DNA of 5,669 nucleotides from Pseudomonadota bacterium (GTDB lineage Bacteria; Desulfobacterota; Syntrophia; Syntrophales; JADFWA01), in contig JAUVKS010000134.1 in NCBI GenBank assembly GCA_030596145.1, positions 1 through 5,669 on the forward strand, given 5' to 3'. Every line of letters starts with the position of its first letter. Position 1 is the first letter of the stretch. Shown here piece after piece: positions 4,913-5,669 of this stretch. The position numbers were made by a program, and so were the translations under genes. The notes below the pieces were generated by a model, which saw nothing but the letters and a program-made list of their open reading frames with translations, made no database searches and was not told the DNA's origin.

Positions 4913-5669
4913 TTATTTTTCAGACAGTGCTTTTCGATATTCCTTTACCAGAAACTCCTTGCTAATCCCATGGTCAATAAAATCCCAGGGGAGGATCTCA
5001 TCGAGATCCTTCTGGCGGTAGACATAAAAATCGGGGTTGATATTGACCTCCTTGAAGGCACGGGGCCAGTTGCCGTTATTTTTATGTACAGTCAGAAGGA
5101 TCTTCCCAACCAGCCTGTCGCCCAGGGAGAGAAGGGCCTGGACATAGTTCCATTTAGGGATGTCGTGTATTACCTTTATGGATGATTCCTTTCTCAAAGC
5201 CGCATTTATCCTTCTGATCTTTTTTCTTACCAGATTTGTGTCCTCAAGGCTATGCCATTGAAATGGGGTGGCCGGTTTGGGAATAAATTGATTTATACTA
5301 AGCGTAATTCTCCTGAACTTCTTTTTTCCCGCCGTATGTTTGATCGCGTGATATTTGATCCTTTTGGAGAGGTCGATAATCGCGTCTATATCCTCCGTGC
5401 TTTCGGTAGGGAGACCCACCATGAAATAAAGCCTTATATTCGAGATGCCATTTTCGATTAACGATTCCACACTACCCATAATATGGGATTCCGTAATCCC
5501 TTTGTTGATTACGTCTCTCAATTTCTGAGAACCTGCCTCCGGCGCCAGTGATATCGTTTCTACTCCGGTTTCCCGGAGCAGTTTCGCCATTTCACGATTC
5601 AGTCTATCCACTCTGAGAGAACCGATGGATACCTTTCCTTTCTTTTCCAGTATTGACCGGCAGAGTAGA
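4913..5669 (-). CDS. C-terminal part of a radical SAM protein, probably B12-binding type (cut by window edge)
   Basis: The frame is open to the window edge (251 codons visible, first full codon at 5668) and ends with TAA at 4913-4915. The visible part begins in the radical SAM barrel: SIGSLRVDRLNREM, then ISLAPEAGSQKLRDVINKGI (about 5551-5492), then IRLYFMVGLPTESTEDI, a late barrel strand. The APEAGS and GLPTE motifs are typical of radical SAM enzymes that bear a B12-binding domain in front. The CxxxCxxC cluster site would lie upstream, outside the window. The C-terminal region reads INQFIPKPATPFQWH, then HDIPKWNYVQALLSLGDRLV, and ends with ILPWDFIDHGISKEFL, conserved in what I recall as the TIGR03960-like family of unknown reaction. 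The GTG at 5611 is only an internal codon, not a start. A gap of 102 bases separates this gene from the TetR gene, which has its own promoter, so the two are probably not one operon. Confidence 0.9.
   Translation of the reverse strand, partial: LLCRSILEKKGKVSIGSLRVDRLNREMAKLLRETGVETISLAPEAGSQKLRDVINKGITESHIMGSVESLIENGISNIRLYFMVGLPTESTEDIDAIIDLSKRIKYHAIKHTAGKKKFRRITLSINQFIPKPATPFQWHSLEDTNLVRKKIRRINAALRKESSIKVIHDIPKWNYVQALLSLGDRLVGKILLTVHKNNGNWPRAFKEVNINPDFYVYRQKDLDEILPWDFIDHGISKEFLVKEYRKALSEK

Noticed and set aside
4877..5185. Plus-strand frames opposite the radical SAM gene, also 5252-5461
   Set aside because: There is a GGAGG-like run near 4884, but the proteins show no family features and the minus-strand reading is strongly conserved in type.

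Overview
The window looks like a chromosomal piece from a Gram-negative bacterium. A periplasmic TPR-OmpA protein and a Na+/phosphate symporter with a PhoU tail point that way. The style of the radical SAM gene and of the small zinc-ribbon protein suggests Desulfobacterota (old Deltaproteobacteria) or a neighbouring anaerobic phylum. That placement is inferred from family resemblance and was not tested by a search.

Layout from left to right. Positions 1-166 (minus strand) hold the N-terminal end of a small membrane protein cut by the window edge. Positions 167-464 hold no convincing gene, only a candidate sigma-70 promoter (400-428) for the next gene. Positions 465-1283 (plus) encode an exported TPR-OmpA protein that should bind peptidoglycan. 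It converges on a minus-strand pair: a 67-residue double zinc-ribbon protein (1327-1530) downstream of a 532-residue Na+/Pi-cotransporter-PhoU fusion (1609-3207). The cotransporter gene has a candidate extended -10 promoter at 3255-3263.

Positions 3208-3731 form a 524-base stretch with no intact gene. It holds an inverted repeat (3293-3314), a broken C-terminal remnant of glutamate decarboxylase (about 3335-3578, plus strand), and two related hairpins (3606-3624 and 3669-3717). The hairpin cores differ only by compensatory base-pair changes. This looks like debris of a mobile or rearranged segment.

Positions 3732-4810 (minus) are a two-gene unit: a TetR-family repressor (4229-4810) overlapping by ATGA an SRPBCC (START-like) ligand-binding-fold protein (3732-4232). 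The promoter in front has a consensus -35 and a five-of-six -10, and is overlaid by three copies of the half-site TATTCTAAT. The unit is therefore very probably autoregulated, and the regulator mRNA would be almost leaderless. The glutamate decarboxylase remnant and this unit are visibly GC-richer than the genes to the left, so the whole block may have been acquired together.

Positions 4913-5669 (minus) hold the C-terminal part of a radical SAM protein, probably of the B12-binding type, whose N-terminal half lies outside the window.

I see no CRISPR array, tRNA, rRNA, intact transposase or recognisable defence system. The points most worth a second look are the TetR operator array, the paired hairpins beside the gene remnant, and the TPR-OmpA architecture.
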